Shown here in pieces: positions 11,801-20,442 of a stretch of 22,335 nt of DNA. The notes below the pieces were generated by a model. It worked only from the letters and a program-made list of their open reading frames with translations, searched no databases and had not been told where the DNA came from. This DNA is from Apostichopus californicus (taxonomy: Eukaryota > Echinodermata > Holothuroidea > Aspidochirotida > Stichopodidae). The DNA lies in contig JAIPMN010019011.1 in the NCBI GenBank assembly GCA_020650975.1, positions 1-22,335 on the forward strand, written 5' to 3'. Each line of letters opens with the position of its first letter. The stretch's first letter is position 1. The position numbers and the translations under genes were made by a program.

Positions 11801-12190
11801 TTGATATTTAAGAAAACGTAACTGTTTTTAACGTCAGAGGTGTATACAACTTACCATGGCAAGCTATAGCAAGGTCATTTACATGCCTACAGCCATTACA
11901 ATCCCATTTATTCACCTTGCAACCTCGTATATGAGTACTGTTGTTTTCGCACAATAAGTCCGTCCCTTGCAACCATACTTTTCCTTCGGTGTGTTCGAAA
12001 GTCTTGTAGGACACCTGACCAGTAAAACTAAGGCCCAGCTGACGACATACGGTATCAGAAGCTGATTTGGACCATCCACTTTTTGATATGGTTCCCCAAG
12101 TACCGTTATGATATATGTCCAGACGACCAACAACTGGTTGATCTTCGGAGTGTACGGTTGAACCAACGAGACGGACATCTGCGACACAAC

Positions 12191-12222
<32 letters not shown>

Positions 12223-12743
12223 AGTGGAGAGAGGTGGAGTGGAGAGAGGTGGGTGGAAGGGGAGAGAGAGGTGGAGAGAGCGAATAACAGGCACATATTT
12301 ACATTAAATAATTTATTCAATAAATTATTAACCTTGCTGGCGTTTGATGGACTTTAGCTGATGAAAGTTTGTATAGGCCTGGTCTAATTTGCTTATAATA
12401 CAAGAGTATATGTCAATGTCCCAATGCTTGATTAACCGGTTCGTTTAAGTATCAGCTTATTGACACTATTTGATTTATGTAATACCAATTGTTTTGACCT
12501 CTCTGTGAAATGCTTTGCGGAGGTACCTGTCCCTCCATACTCATGAAATCGTTACTTTTAAGTACTGAAAAGGAGGTGGGGGAGGGGGATCTCCCCAGAA
12601 AGGTGCCCTGACGTATTTCCAAAACTGACTACGCAAAATGATCCACTGAAATGCAACTTACCTCCTTCAAGGGGTTCACGTTCACATCTTGACAAGGATA
12701 AGTTGATCGTTGCTAACAGGAAGATCCGTAAAGTGTAAACCAT
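5562..12743 (-). CDS. SRCR-SRCR-SRCR-EGF-EGF type I membrane receptor (gene model)
   Basis: Seven exons on the minus strand join in frame: 12743-12662, 12178-11855, 10052-9747, 9013-8708, 7779-7654, 6535-6410 and 5881-5562. All six junctions are phase 1, with GT donors and AG acceptors. The product is 529 residues: signal peptide (about 1-20), SRCR domains at about 28-135, 136-237 and 238-339, EGF domains at 340-381 and 382-423, a transmembrane helix near 429-450 and a 79-residue cytoplasmic tail. SRCR proteins of this layout bind proteins, carbohydrates or microbial surfaces at the cell surface; the ligand here is unknown. Two points are open. The third exon may instead be a first exon with its own ATG at 10116 (product 415 residues). 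The first SRCR exon may end in its own intron at 11808. The exons are strongly supported; whether all seven belong to one transcript is inferred. Confidence 0.75.
5712..5774 (-). repeat. Coding 9-bp repeat, seven Gln-Gln-Pro units
   Basis: Seven copies of CAACAGCCG (minus strand) sit in frame in the receptor tail and are identical at the DNA level except at the last position. Lack of silent variation points to recent slippage or expansion, so the copy number is likely polymorphic. Confidence 0.9.
6007..7238. repeat. Tandem duplication, copy 1 (contains EGF2 exon)
   Basis: This block of 1232 bases begins at GGGAAAACATATTG and is followed directly by a second copy at 7239-8490. The copies align along their whole length with scattered substitutions and short indels, and include an EGF exon and its flanking introns. 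Confidence 0.92.
6410..6535 (-). CDS. Receptor exon: EGF domain 2 (membrane-proximal)
   Basis: The 126-base exon has acceptor ACTTAG at 6536 and donor A/GTAAGT after 6410, phase 1 at both ends. It encodes one complete EGF module with the six-cysteine pattern [20 protein letters not shown]. No calcium-binding D/N-x-D/N-E/Q lead-in is visible, so it is a non-calcium EGF type. Its protein is identical to that of EGF domain 1. The last codons (FSPSKNQ) form a short linker leading into the transmembrane exon. The module probably acts as a stalk spacer or in protein contacts. Confidence 0.9.
7239..8490. repeat. Tandem duplication, copy 2 (contains EGF1 exon)
   Basis: This is the second copy of the block, about 1252 bases, ending at AAAAAAGACAGA. 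Both copies end in the same AAAGACAGAGG word, which marks the junction. The two introns have diverged only slightly, so the duplication is recent on the scale of intron change. Confidence 0.92.
7654..7779 (-). CDS. Receptor exon: EGF domain 1
   Basis: This 126-base exon has the same splice sites and phases as the EGF exon at 6410-6535. I see one base difference between the two exons, a silent GCA/GCG alanine change (GCTGCC against GCCGCC on the plus strand). Spliced after the third SRCR exon it completes a GCT alanine codon; spliced to the other EGF exon it completes ACT threonine. Either EGF exon could be skipped without losing frame, so forms with one or two EGF domains are both possible. 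Confidence 0.88.
8708..9013 (-). CDS. Receptor exon: SRCR domain 3
   Basis: The 306-base exon has acceptor AATACAG at 9014 and donor CCG/GTAAGT after 8708, phase 1 at both ends. It encodes one whole SRCR domain, from VRLVGS through [26 protein letters not shown] and TNC to DAGVFCSG. It has six cysteines, the number and spacing of group A SRCR domains (the first and fourth of the eight group B cysteines are absent), yet it is encoded by one exon, which is the usual group B arrangement. Three N-glycosylation sequons (NGT, NES, NET) are visible. Reading on into the intron gives a hydrophobic stretch, judged to be chance. Confidence 0.92.
9747..10116 (-). CDS. Receptor exon: SRCR domain 2, with a possible alternative start
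   Basis: The SRCR domain runs from VRLVGG through [23 protein letters not shown] and HDC to DAGVKCQG, with six cysteines, then donor CAAG/GTACGT after 9747 in phase 1. Two 5' boundaries are possible. As an internal exon it starts at 10052 after CAACAAG, with a branch-point-like CTAATAAC upstream, and is then exactly 306 bases like SRCR exon 3. As a first exon it starts at ATG 10116 in good Kozak context (AAAACATGG), preceded by an in-frame TAA. The 22 extra residues, [18 protein letters not shown] followed by SQQA, look like a signal peptide with cleavage before VRLV. Both readings keep frame, so an alternative promoter is possible. Confidence 0.88.
10350..10945. repeat. Palindromic AGTATAATACT minisatellite
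   Basis: About 600 bases consist of units of 14-16 bp built on AGTATAATACT with linkers such as AGT, AAT and AGA. The core is AGTAT, one base, ATACT, so every unit is its own inverted repeat. The array is irregular, with substitutions and a few longer interruptions. It lies in the intron between SRCR exons 1 and 2, or upstream of the alternative start at 10116. Confidence 0.9.
10946..11796. other. Intron or intergenic spacer without recognised exons
   Basis: I looked for further minus-strand exons between SRCR exons 1 and 2 and found none. The only notable stretch is a C-rich run of CCCACCCACC words at about 11588-11630. The absence of other exons favours splicing of SRCR exon 1 to SRCR exon 2, or an end of the upstream transcript near 11797. 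Confidence 0.5.
11797..11802 (-). terminator. Intronic poly(A) signal after SRCR exon 1
   Basis: TTTATT on the plus strand gives AATAAA on the minus strand. Reading through the donor of SRCR exon 1 reaches a TAA stop at 11808-11810, and this signal follows within about 10 bases. The pair would end a short transcript for a secreted protein of 150 residues with one SRCR domain. Confidence 0.4.
11855..12178 (-). CDS. Receptor exon: SRCR domain 1 (divergent)
   Basis: The 324-base exon has acceptor GTCGCAG at 12179, behind a long CT tract, and donor CATG/GTAAGT after 11855, phase 1 at both ends. It encodes an SRCR domain from VRLVGS to AIACHG. Where nearly all SRCR domains have GTVC, this one has GTIS, so the second consensus cysteine is missing. 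Near the C-terminal end it has WDCNGC, with an extra cysteine beside the usual partner. The other conserved cysteines (TVC, LLC, RGC, AIAC) are present. It has N-glycosylation sequons at NGT and ENNST. The disulfide pattern is therefore probably rearranged. Confidence 0.88.
12191..12285. repeat. (GA)n microsatellite forming the acceptor's pyrimidine tract
   Basis: Twelve GA units on the plus strand are followed by degenerate GAGAGGTGGAG repeats. On the minus strand this is a CT-rich tract running straight into the TCGCAG acceptor of SRCR exon 1, where it would serve as an unusually long polypyrimidine tract. Confidence 0.9.
12662..12743 (-). CDS. Receptor first coding exon: signal peptide
   Basis: ATG at 12743 lies in good context (AGAATGG). 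It opens a signal peptide with hydrophobic core [16 protein letters not shown], followed by a short acidic spacer (CEREPLEG) and donor GGAG/GTAAGT after 12662 in phase 1. Joining to SRCR exon 1 completes a GAT codon. No earlier in-frame ATG exists; the longer frame to 12776 begins at GTG. An out-of-frame ATG at 12780 opens a short reading frame overlapping this start, which could lower translation if it is in the transcript. Confidence 0.8.
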
Positions 12744-12824
12744 TCTGTGGTATTTCAGGGGAAAAAGTCCCTGCACACATCGACACTGTATCTCTTTCTT
12801 TAGTCAAATTACATCCAAATGTAT

Positions 12825-12833
12825 TTGTATATA
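12825..12833 (-). promoter_or_regulatory. TATA-box candidate for the SRCR-EGF gene
   Basis: TATATACAA on the minus strand lies about 80-90 bases above the ATG at 12743, which would place transcription start near 12800. The fit is good but not proof. Confidence 0.45.
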
Positions 12834-12843
12834 GTCAAATCTT

Positions 12844-14195
12844 TCTCTGTTAATAAGCAGTCGAGATTGGCATATAGGCTTTGTTTCCTTATTAGTCAAT
12901 CCGTCACTGTTTCCGTAAGGCAATCATTTTAATTCCTTTCCTCGTTCAATGCATCCTCGATTATATTTCCGTTTGACTTTGCTTTCAGAAACAACAAAGG
13001 GTAGTTGTTATCGTCGACGTATAAGTTAAGTCAACATTTTAAGACGATTGTTATATAATGATGGTGTTATTGGGTCTTACCTAGAATAATTTCGAATGGT
13101 TCAAGGTACTGTTGAACAAAATAAAACAATGGAGCATATTGTATAAAATCACATTTGATAACTTACGTTTTAAACGAGTAGGAAAGACTTAAAAAACAAA
13201 AATATATGTGAGTATTTTGGTAAAACAGAAGGAATAACCGTTTCATGGAAAATGAGTTTTGAAGAGTCTATTTTTTCTTTCTTTGTAAGACGAAAAGCAT
13301 CTATCCAAACAAGAACCTTTGATGTGAATTTTTGATGGAATTTTGAAGTCAGGCGGATAATAATAATCCAAAGCCTCGCTTTGTGAAGGATATATGATTA
13401 GAAAGCGTGTTCTTTCGTTCATGGAAATGCACTTTTTATAGGCTTTATCCTGACAGTTTAAAGCCTAACAAGGTGTGATGCTATACGGCTTCTTTCTATT
13501 CTCTTTTATGATTGGCTGATTTGGTGTCATATGACCATTCCGTTGTTCTTGTAATAATGGATCGACGAGTTCATCAGAATGCAGTTTTGCATAAATCGAC
13601 ATGAATGTTTTTATCTTTCATTATGTTAAGGATAGATAAAGAAGGACAAAATTATAAAGAAATACAAATGCAAGTATGTAAACCTTACGCATAACATGTT
13701 TAACACAGTAAAGCAGAAAGGTAATTGTATATAGGGATAACAACGTTAGGTTATTTCATTATTTAATAAAGAATAATACTTACTAACAGAATAAAATATA
13801 CAATATTTACCACCTTATGTTTCTTCTTCTTCTTCGAAAGATGATTAACTTTATTGAATTTTAAAGAACGAATTCAATTTGCGAATAATAGCAATTAGAA
13901 AAAGAATGTGATATGATCATGAAAATAGTTATAATTAAAAGAAATATGTTTTAATCCAAATCGTCTATAATATTGATGTCCATCTGATGGACCTTGCATA
14001 ATTATTATAGGTAAAACTATATATGTAGTTTTGATCCATGCATATTGAAAAGAAAATAGCAAGTTTTCCTTGAATGGCATGACTAAAGATAACCCTTAAC
14101 CAATAGTATATACATATTTAGTATTCATATGGTGTTACCTTAGGCAGTGACGTAGCAAGGTGCATCCGTGCCCAGGTGTATGCAGTAAATAGAAC
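12844..14195. other. AT-rich intergenic spacer
   Basis: No exon or RNA gene was recognised. A CTTCTTCTTCTTC run lies near 13822-13836. A word GCAGTGACGTAGCAAGG at about 14145-14161 resembles the ends of some nonautonomous DNA transposons, but I see no matching inverted end. Confidence 0.55.
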
Positions 14196-14755
14196 TGGAC
14201 CCAACAAGGAGAGCCCAACCATGGTTTCGGCTTAGGTAAAATTTTAATTTATACAGTTGGCATCTCTAGAAACCAGGATATGGCATCCGGCTCTCAGAAC
14301 AATGAGAGTATAGATGTTGCACCATGTTGGTTCTCTGACATGGACCAACCATGGACCAACCATGGTTTCGGCTTAGGTGTGTATTAATTTCTACAGTTGG
14401 CATCTCTAGAAGCCAGGATATGGCATCCGGCTCTCAGATCAATGAGAGTATAGATGTTGGTCCATGTTGGGTTCTCTGACATGGACCGACCATGGACCAA
14501 CCATGGTTTCGGCTTAGGTGTATATTAATTTCTACAGTTGGCATCTCTAGAAGCCAGGATATGGCATCCGGCTCTCAGAACAATGAGAGTATAGATGTAG
14601 GTCCATGTTGGTTCTCTGACATGGACCAACCATGGTTTCGGCTTAGGTGTATTTTTAATTTCTACAGTTGGCATCTCTATACAAGCCAGGATATGGCATC
14701 GGGCTCTCAGAACAATGAGAGTGTAGATGTTGGTCCATGTTGGTTCTCTGACTGT
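14196..14755. repeat. 141/129-bp tandem repeat with internal hairpins, four units
   Basis: ATGGTTTCGGCTTAGG recurs at about 14221, 14362, 14503 and 14632, giving periods of 141, 141 and 129 bp. The 12-bp difference is an extra ATGGACCAACC word. Each unit carries GGTCCATG followed about 12 bases later by CATGGACC, an inverted pair able to form a hairpin. The last two units are open in frame (14492-14851), but the first units are broken by a stop and a one-base shift, so I treat the block as noncoding. Confidence 0.85.
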
Positions 14756-14851
14756 ACCTTTGACATCCACATTAGCCGCGGTAGATTCCAGATGGGTGGT
14801 TCTTTCCTTCCTGGTTCCTGCCATAACAGTATTGTATATTTTAATTGCTGA

Positions 14852-17722
14852 AGCATATCTAAAATTTTAAAATGCGTGATAACCACAAAATGATAATATA
14901 TTTTTCTTTCTATAAGTCAATATGATTGACCTGTTTCCTGATCACAAAATATCCATATACTCATAAACACTGTTAATATTGAGCACGTATAGCACGACAT
15001 TCCTTTGTAAACACTTCAAGTGCTTTTAGTGTTGAAGGAGAGAAGTGCTGTAAGCATAAATGTCAAACAGACTTCCGTTCCCGCCATCAATTACCTGGGT
15101 CTATTCCAATCCCATACCCTATAGATACATATACATTGACGTGCGTAAGGGGGGCTGGGGGTTGGGGCGGGGGCAGGGGATCATGACCCTGCTTCCCATC
15201 GCCAGTCAGGGAATAATGTTTAATGCCACTCATGATCGTTGTAAGTGTTTTTCAGATCATTACATTTTTGTAGATGTTTTGAGACAGATACATATATGTT
15301 GCTAAGCCTGGGTGCTTAGCTGCTGTTGTTGTTAAAACCATGTTAGTCATTATACCTCAAGTTCTAGGTTAGTAGTTTTGTACATTATGTAAGTTCACAA
15401 AATGTTATTATTGTCATTAATTACAGGGTCGTGACCTGCGGGGAGGCCTACGATAATGTGAACGCCTGGACAGTATGATCTATTTCAGTTAGTTTTAGCG
15501 AAATGTTCATATCATTTCTTCTGATTGCATTAGTCAGTAGCGTCCAACCTCAAGATTCTATACGTATATTGTAGGAATGGCGTTCAAAAAGAAGACAAGG
15601 TTTATTTTAACCATTCATCACGTATATGCACGATCGCGGATGCGGTGACCGTGTGTTTGTTTTGATTTTCACGAGGTTTGTTAGAATAACAATAAATGTA
15701 GAAAGCTCCTAAGAGTTAAACCTGCGTGAACCTGTATAGCAGTATACAGTGACACTACGGCTCATAAATATATTTATTACGTATATATGTTTATGCAGGC
15801 CTATCAGTTTCATCATCAGCCCCTATTTCAGTGCACAAATATTTTAACTAAGAATATTTAGGCACATTCCCCTACACGGCCCACCCACTCTGATCAAAAC
15901 CCCAACCCCCTCCTCAGTAGGTCCCCTTTTGGCATATAAAACAAATAATTATAACACAAACCTAACAATTAATTTACACCTAAATCCCCAATATGGTTTC
16001 CTCTCAGCATATATAAGATTCGGCTACCATCAATGCCCTAGCGTGTTTTTATATATCCAGTTCCCTGTGTAAAACAGTGAATAAAGCAGAGCTTACATTA
16101 CAAGGTAACTTTAAGTCCCAGTTTTTTCCCTACGAAGTTATTTTACTGAACAAAATGTTTCTTATTTCTAAGGGTTAATTTCTAAAACATGAGATCTCAA
16201 ACTTAAGAATGTTTAGATGTAACTTACTATGTAACATTAAAACTATGTAACATAATGTTTCTCTATGTTCCTCAACTACCCCCTAGGAAGTCTACCCAGG
16301 CTACTGTCCCGAAGTATCTTTATTTGCTAGGGTTTCATGTTTCCGATAAAGTGAATGTGCCCAGATACCCAATTGTGCTTTGTAAATGTACCTATGATAC
16401 CATATGTGTGCATGTTGTAGACATCTGTATAACATGTTTATTTTATTCCTGTGTGCAAAGTTTAGGTATTTTTCCGCTTTGGGTTTAAGTTTCAATTTTA
16501 TTAATCATGATAAAGGCCTTAAGATACACCCGGATGTTAAATAGATAAGTCTTTCTTAATTTTAGTCTAATCGCTGGTCTCCGACGGGCTTCGTCCTTGG
16601 ACCCCATCATCAGGGTCCCTACGGCGGCCCATGGACCCCAACTGATAAATGTTTTGCGCCAAGGCGCTCGCGTACTCCTTCAGCTTTATCCATGTTCAGT
16701 CATTTACGTCCCATCCCCTCCCCTGCCCGACTCTTCAATTCGGATTGACGCCCCTGCCCAGAAGAACTGCCACGTTTAAAGTTTAAGTTTAATTGAAGCT
16801 GAAAACGAAAACACTTATATTTGGCAACGATTTCTTTATTGTAAACTTTAAACTTTTTCAAACTAATAGAAATAAGGCAAGTTATTATATAAACACATAA
16901 CACTGTACGAACCAGCGCAACTCAAGTACATGTAAATTTAGCGGTAGTAAAATAAAGAAAAAGTTATGCTATAAACTATTAAATATATAAATACGATATG
17001 CAAATTATAAGTTAACCAAATGATTGATATAATCTTTTAGCTTACTACGACTCAAGAAAATTTGTAATAAATTGTTGGTTAAATAGCAAATAACATGAAG
17101 TTATTAACTTTCAATTAATTCTCGATTTTACAGATATAAACTCATAATGCATATACGAAGTAGCCTATGATGAAGGGACAAATACTAGGAAGATTAAATC
17201 AATTAACGTTCTCAGCCTACACTTATACATCAATGACGTGCCACTTCACTTCATAATGATAATATAGACTAGCTTAACGGTCAACAAGGTTGCCCAAAAT
17301 ATATGCTAGAAATACAGAAAATGGTCACCCATGATCAACTTCCAACAAACATTTGACTACATGTACTTTAAACGTAGTTATCCACACTGAGGCAATTCAT
17401 TATCTATTTAAAGTAAGAACGTCTGAACTTCTGTGAAAATGCAGAAGAATCAGAACATCCGAGTAAGTAATTTTTAAAACCTCTACTATTTTATGCGTTA
17501 AAATCTGAGTCCAATATGCTAATGAGAAATGACCTTTAACGACACACGAATTTGGATATATTTCACGGTTATACTTTTACGAAATAAAAAAGTAGATATT
17601 AACATCTTAAATGACATCTATTTGTGAATATTGAATACTGATTAAGACATTACAATGATTCGAATAGCCTATAATGTATAATCTATAAAACAAAACTATC
17701 GATGTTTCTCATTAAACAATTC
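14852..17722. other. Intergenic spacer
   Basis: I find no supported gene here. It includes a guanine-rich tract (15149-15179), a short GC-rich and CpG-containing island at about 16560-16760, and AT-rich DNA elsewhere. The nearest AATAAA for the downstream astacin gene on the minus strand is at 16840-16835, about 880 bases past its stop; I saw no canonical signal closer. An 11-bp inverted pair (GTTTAAAGTTT at 16774-16784 and its complement at 16843-16853) is too short and AT-rich to interpret. Confidence 0.5.
15149..15179 (+). other. Guanine-quadruplex motif
   Basis: Five runs of four to six G (15149-15154, 15157-15161, 15064+100 to 15167, 15169-15173, 15176-15179) are separated by one to two bases. 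This fits the intramolecular quadruplex pattern closely. Confidence 0.75.
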
Positions 17723-18868
17723 TTAACATACGTTACAACTCTGTCTACACGATATCCTCATGTATAGTGGATTTCGTGTACACTCTCCGTTTCTCGCCCA
17801 CCTCGCACAGTTGTCGTTGTCGTCTGCACAGTTTGATGATGACGGTTTGCACTGCTCACAACTAACGGGACAGTTCGGTAGCATCCAGGCAGGATTTATC
17901 GTACACTCTCCTCTTTCAGCCCAAGCTGAACAGTTGGGATGAGTTTCTTCACAATCGGGGTTGGTTTCGTCTCCTTCCGTCTCGGTGGTACCCTCACATC
18001 CATAGTAACGATTGATTTTAAGAATATCAGTAGCGCTGAAGTCGTTTCTGTTGCCTATGGAAACTCCCGCCTGTCGAGGTACTATAGTCGGTCGTCCGTT
18101 GCGGCTGAAGGCATTCATTGGATAATGCATGATAGAGTAATAGTCATAACGGGTTTGTAAATGATCAATAGTGTCCTGGTTATACCTGACAAAGTTGTAC
18201 TCTAATCCAGACTGGATGTTTTGGTAATAAACGGTGACAAATTGATCTCTGTCGGTTCTTGTTTGTTCGTGTTGAAATCCTACAGCATGCATTAGTTCGT
18301 GCATGATGGTTCCTCTGTGAAAGTTACAGGTGCCCCCAACCGACAGTTCTTGACGTCCTCCTCTTCGACCAACGGCCGAAAAGCAACCCTGTCTTGGTAC
18401 AATGTGGACGTAATCTCTTTGTCCATTCCAAGGTGTAAAGCGAATACAGGTTGTTTGATGGTAACGGTTAATGGCCGCAAGGATTCTTTGTCGAGCACCG
18501 GCGTCGAAGGAACGGTCGATATAATACGGCACGACACCTCCTGGCCACCGTACATTACGGTTACGAACAGCATTCTGGGCAACCTGAGAAACGTTGTAGT
18601 CGACTTTGATGTCGCCCTCTATCATATAATGTTCAATTCCTGAGTCAATGTTTTGATTTTCTTTAAATATGTACTCCATACTGTCCTCCTCCTGGTTGGT
18701 TCCAAAGATGTTCAGTTCGAGGGGTGTTGGCAGCTTGGAGTTAACCTCAAATTTGGGCACTTGATTCAACTCGCCATTAACAAGATCAATCGGATTGTCT
18801 CTGCTCAGTGGTATACAGGATGAGTAGCTCACCAGCACTATGACTAAAATTACTGGTACAATCTTCAT
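17723..18868 (-). CDS. Astacin metalloprotease with two ShKT domains (copy A)
   Basis: An intronless frame of 381 residues encodes a secreted zinc endopeptidase of the astacin family (M12A). A signal peptide (about 1-18) is followed by a propeptide with IEGDI at 83-87, whose Asp86 fits the family's aspartate switch that blocks the zinc. The catalytic domain starts near 103-107 (RNRNVRWP) and runs to about 291. The zinc motif HELMHAVGFQHE spans 190-201 with R204 and D206 following, and the Met-turn SIMHYP is at 245-250 with the family tyrosine Y249. C141, C162, C181 and C291 fit the two conserved disulfides. An acidic linker leads to two six-cysteine ShKT domains at about 305-340 and 346-381, each with CxxW, GxCxxNPxxM and SCxxC. 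All catalytic residues are present. Activation would need removal of the propeptide. The substrate is unknown. Confidence 0.96.
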   Translation of the reverse strand: MKIVPVILVIVLVSYSSCIPLSRDNPIDLVNGELNQVPKFEVNSKLPTPLELNIFGTNQEEDSMEYIFKENQNIDSGIEHYMIEGDIKVDYNVSQVAQNAVRNRNVRWPGGVVPYYIDRSFDAGARQRILAAINRYHQTTCIRFTPWNGQRDYVHIVPRQGCFSAVGRRGGRQELSVGGTCNFHRGTIMHELMHAVGFQHEQTRTDRDQFVTVYYQNIQSGLEYNFVRYNQDTIDHLQTRYDYYSIMHYPMNAFSRNGRPTIVPRQAGVSIGNRNDFSATDILKINRYYGCEGTTETEGDETNPDCEETHPNCSAWAERGECTINPAWMLPNCPVSCEQCKPSSSNCADDNDNCARWARNGECTRNPLYMRISCRQSCNVC

Positions 18869-18976
18869 CTTGATGTACAGCTCTCTGTTTGTTCTGTTTG
18901 TTCTGTCAGTGATTGATAACGTCTTTAGTAGCTGAAGATTGGTGATTCTATGACAGTTTGTCGAGCTGTGTGTTGG

Positions 18977-19001
18977 TATTTATTAGTTTGAACAAGTTCA
19001 A
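18977..19001 (-). promoter_or_regulatory. Astacin A core promoter: TATA-like word and palindrome
   Basis: On the minus strand, AATAAATA (18984-18977) lies about 110 bases above the ATG. Four bases further up is the palindrome TTGAACTTGTTCAA (19001-18988). Both are kept exactly in the mirror promoter of astacin B. Confidence 0.5.
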
Positions 19002-19264
19002 CAACTTCCGATGACTGGCCTTAACGGCTTGCCTTTCAATTACTTCGTTTGTGACGTTCAATCCTTATTTGGTTAATGTACTTACACTCTACCAAGTAAA
19101 GTCTAGTCACTTAATGGAGTTATCTTTAATTGTTTCGACCCTGGGAATCGTCATATCTAAATGCAAACATCTTATGATACAAGATAAAGTTGTGAGTCAA
19201 TGAAATGTGTTTTACTGCTTGGTCATACCAAACAAGAGTATGCCAATAGATGGTTCATACTTTA

Positions 19265-19272
19265 TGACGTCA
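19265..19272. promoter_or_regulatory. CRE palindrome upstream of astacin A
   Basis: TGACGTCA, the full CREB/ATF site, lies about 400 bases above the astacin A start. At the mirror position in the right arm (near 21291-21298) the plus strand reads TGGCGTCA, so the site is broken there. Confidence 0.3.
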
Positions 19273-19719
19273 CAGCAGGGAAATCATGCTTTTCATGGTC
19301 ACCCAATGAACCTAGATTTATGTTCGAGATGGCTGATTTTTCTTTTGAATAATTCAATGTTTACTTCGCTGTAATACAACCTCCGCCCCCTTGAACGTGA
19401 TACACTTTTTCTCTAAATGTTACACTTAGTGGAACAGAGGGTTAGTCATCAATGGCGGTATCACGGGATTATGATTATCTTGGGCAGTCATCTTAAACCG
19501 TGGTATTCAAACTGAGGATTGTTAGCTAAAATATGTTGGGTGGTCTCGAAACAATTTGGAAACCAAGAAATTATCCATATTTTCTTTTGGGATAAAAAGG
19601 AAAAATTTGGAACATAGCTAAAATTCAAAAGTAGCAAAATATAAAGAAAAAACATGTTACACCTTAGCAACCTTGATAATATCAACAATTCGCAAAGGGG
19701 AGGGTTCCGTTTCCCCGTA

Positions 19720-20300
19720 GATCCTTGTGAAAATTGAGTTCATCAAGGAAGAAAGTTTGAATACCAGGGATCTAAACGAATGCTTCTTCAAAGTACAAAC
19801 CCTTAAAGTTAAAGCATTGAAATATTCCGTTTGAGTAATTAACGAGAATGATGAAACAATAGATTTCTGTGCCGTTTTTTATTTTTGTATTGCTCTGTTC
19901 CTACAGGTATAATAGACCGAGGAATAAATAAATAAAACAGTATGTGAGGGAAATCTGAATATTGTGATGACAAATTGAGTTTGACATATCCACAAATTGC
20001 CATGAAGTATAGTCTTCGCTGTTTTAGGGAATTTGAAACAGTATTTAAATTCTTATAGCCTAAGTGTCAATCATTTTAATCTTTGATGTGTGAGGATGGG
20101 AGTAATCGTTGACTTATAGGGAAAGTATCCAAGATAGTCCAAATGACAATAAATGTTTTTTATTAAACTGTGTGTATCCTGATGCACTTAAACTGTATGC
20201 AACCAACAACAAGTTGGGTAAGGTAGATGCCGTGCTGTTCGCTAAATGACTTAATGACCCTGACCTCCACGCCTCCCCTCCCCCATGTGCACCCCTCCTG
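19720..20300. other. Extra segment in the left arm of the palindrome
   Basis: About 540 bases have no counterpart in the right arm, where the matching gap is only about 50 bases (20807-20858). It is AT-rich with no open frame of note. It is either an insertion here or a deletion in the other arm. I see no terminal repeats or target duplication that would mark a transposon. Confidence 0.55.
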
Positions 20301-20442
20301 TAACCCCAATATTTTAAACATTCCAATGATATATAATGGTTACGTCACTATATATATATATATAAATTATACACTGTGTCATGCAGTTAACCTCCATTTG
20401 AACGGTTTGCATTTATATGAACTAACCTCTTGTGACAGACAG

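Larger units (their letters stand above)
18232..20442 (-). repeat. Left arm of a large inverted duplication
   Basis: Read on the minus strand, this arm matches 20675-22335: astacin coding sequence, promoter, the distal spacer to about 19720, then, after about 540 extra bases at roughly 19720-20300, the inner part at 20309-20442. The outer limit given only mirrors the window edge; the arm probably extends further left through the rest of gene A. Similarity falls from about 96% in the coding part to roughly 70-80% in distal spacer by eye. Confidence 0.9.

Noticed and set aside
14144-14161. CAGTGACGTAGCAAGG as a DNA transposon end
   Set aside because: It resembles known terminal sequences, but I found no inverted partner or target-site duplication nearby.
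14492-14851. Open frame of 119 codons over the tandem repeat
   Set aside because: It exists only in the last two units. The first unit has an in-frame stop and the second a one-base shift, and the opposite strand is equally open over the same repeat.
15422-15476. GC-richer stretch starting after an ACAG as a possible exon
   Set aside because: It gives only about 17 codons before a stop, with no usable donor and no recognisable domain.
16597-16779. Plus-strand frame of 60 codons in the GC-rich island
   Set aside because: The island is compositionally distinct and might be a mobile-element remnant, but the translation has no motif I recognise and no terminal repeats are visible.
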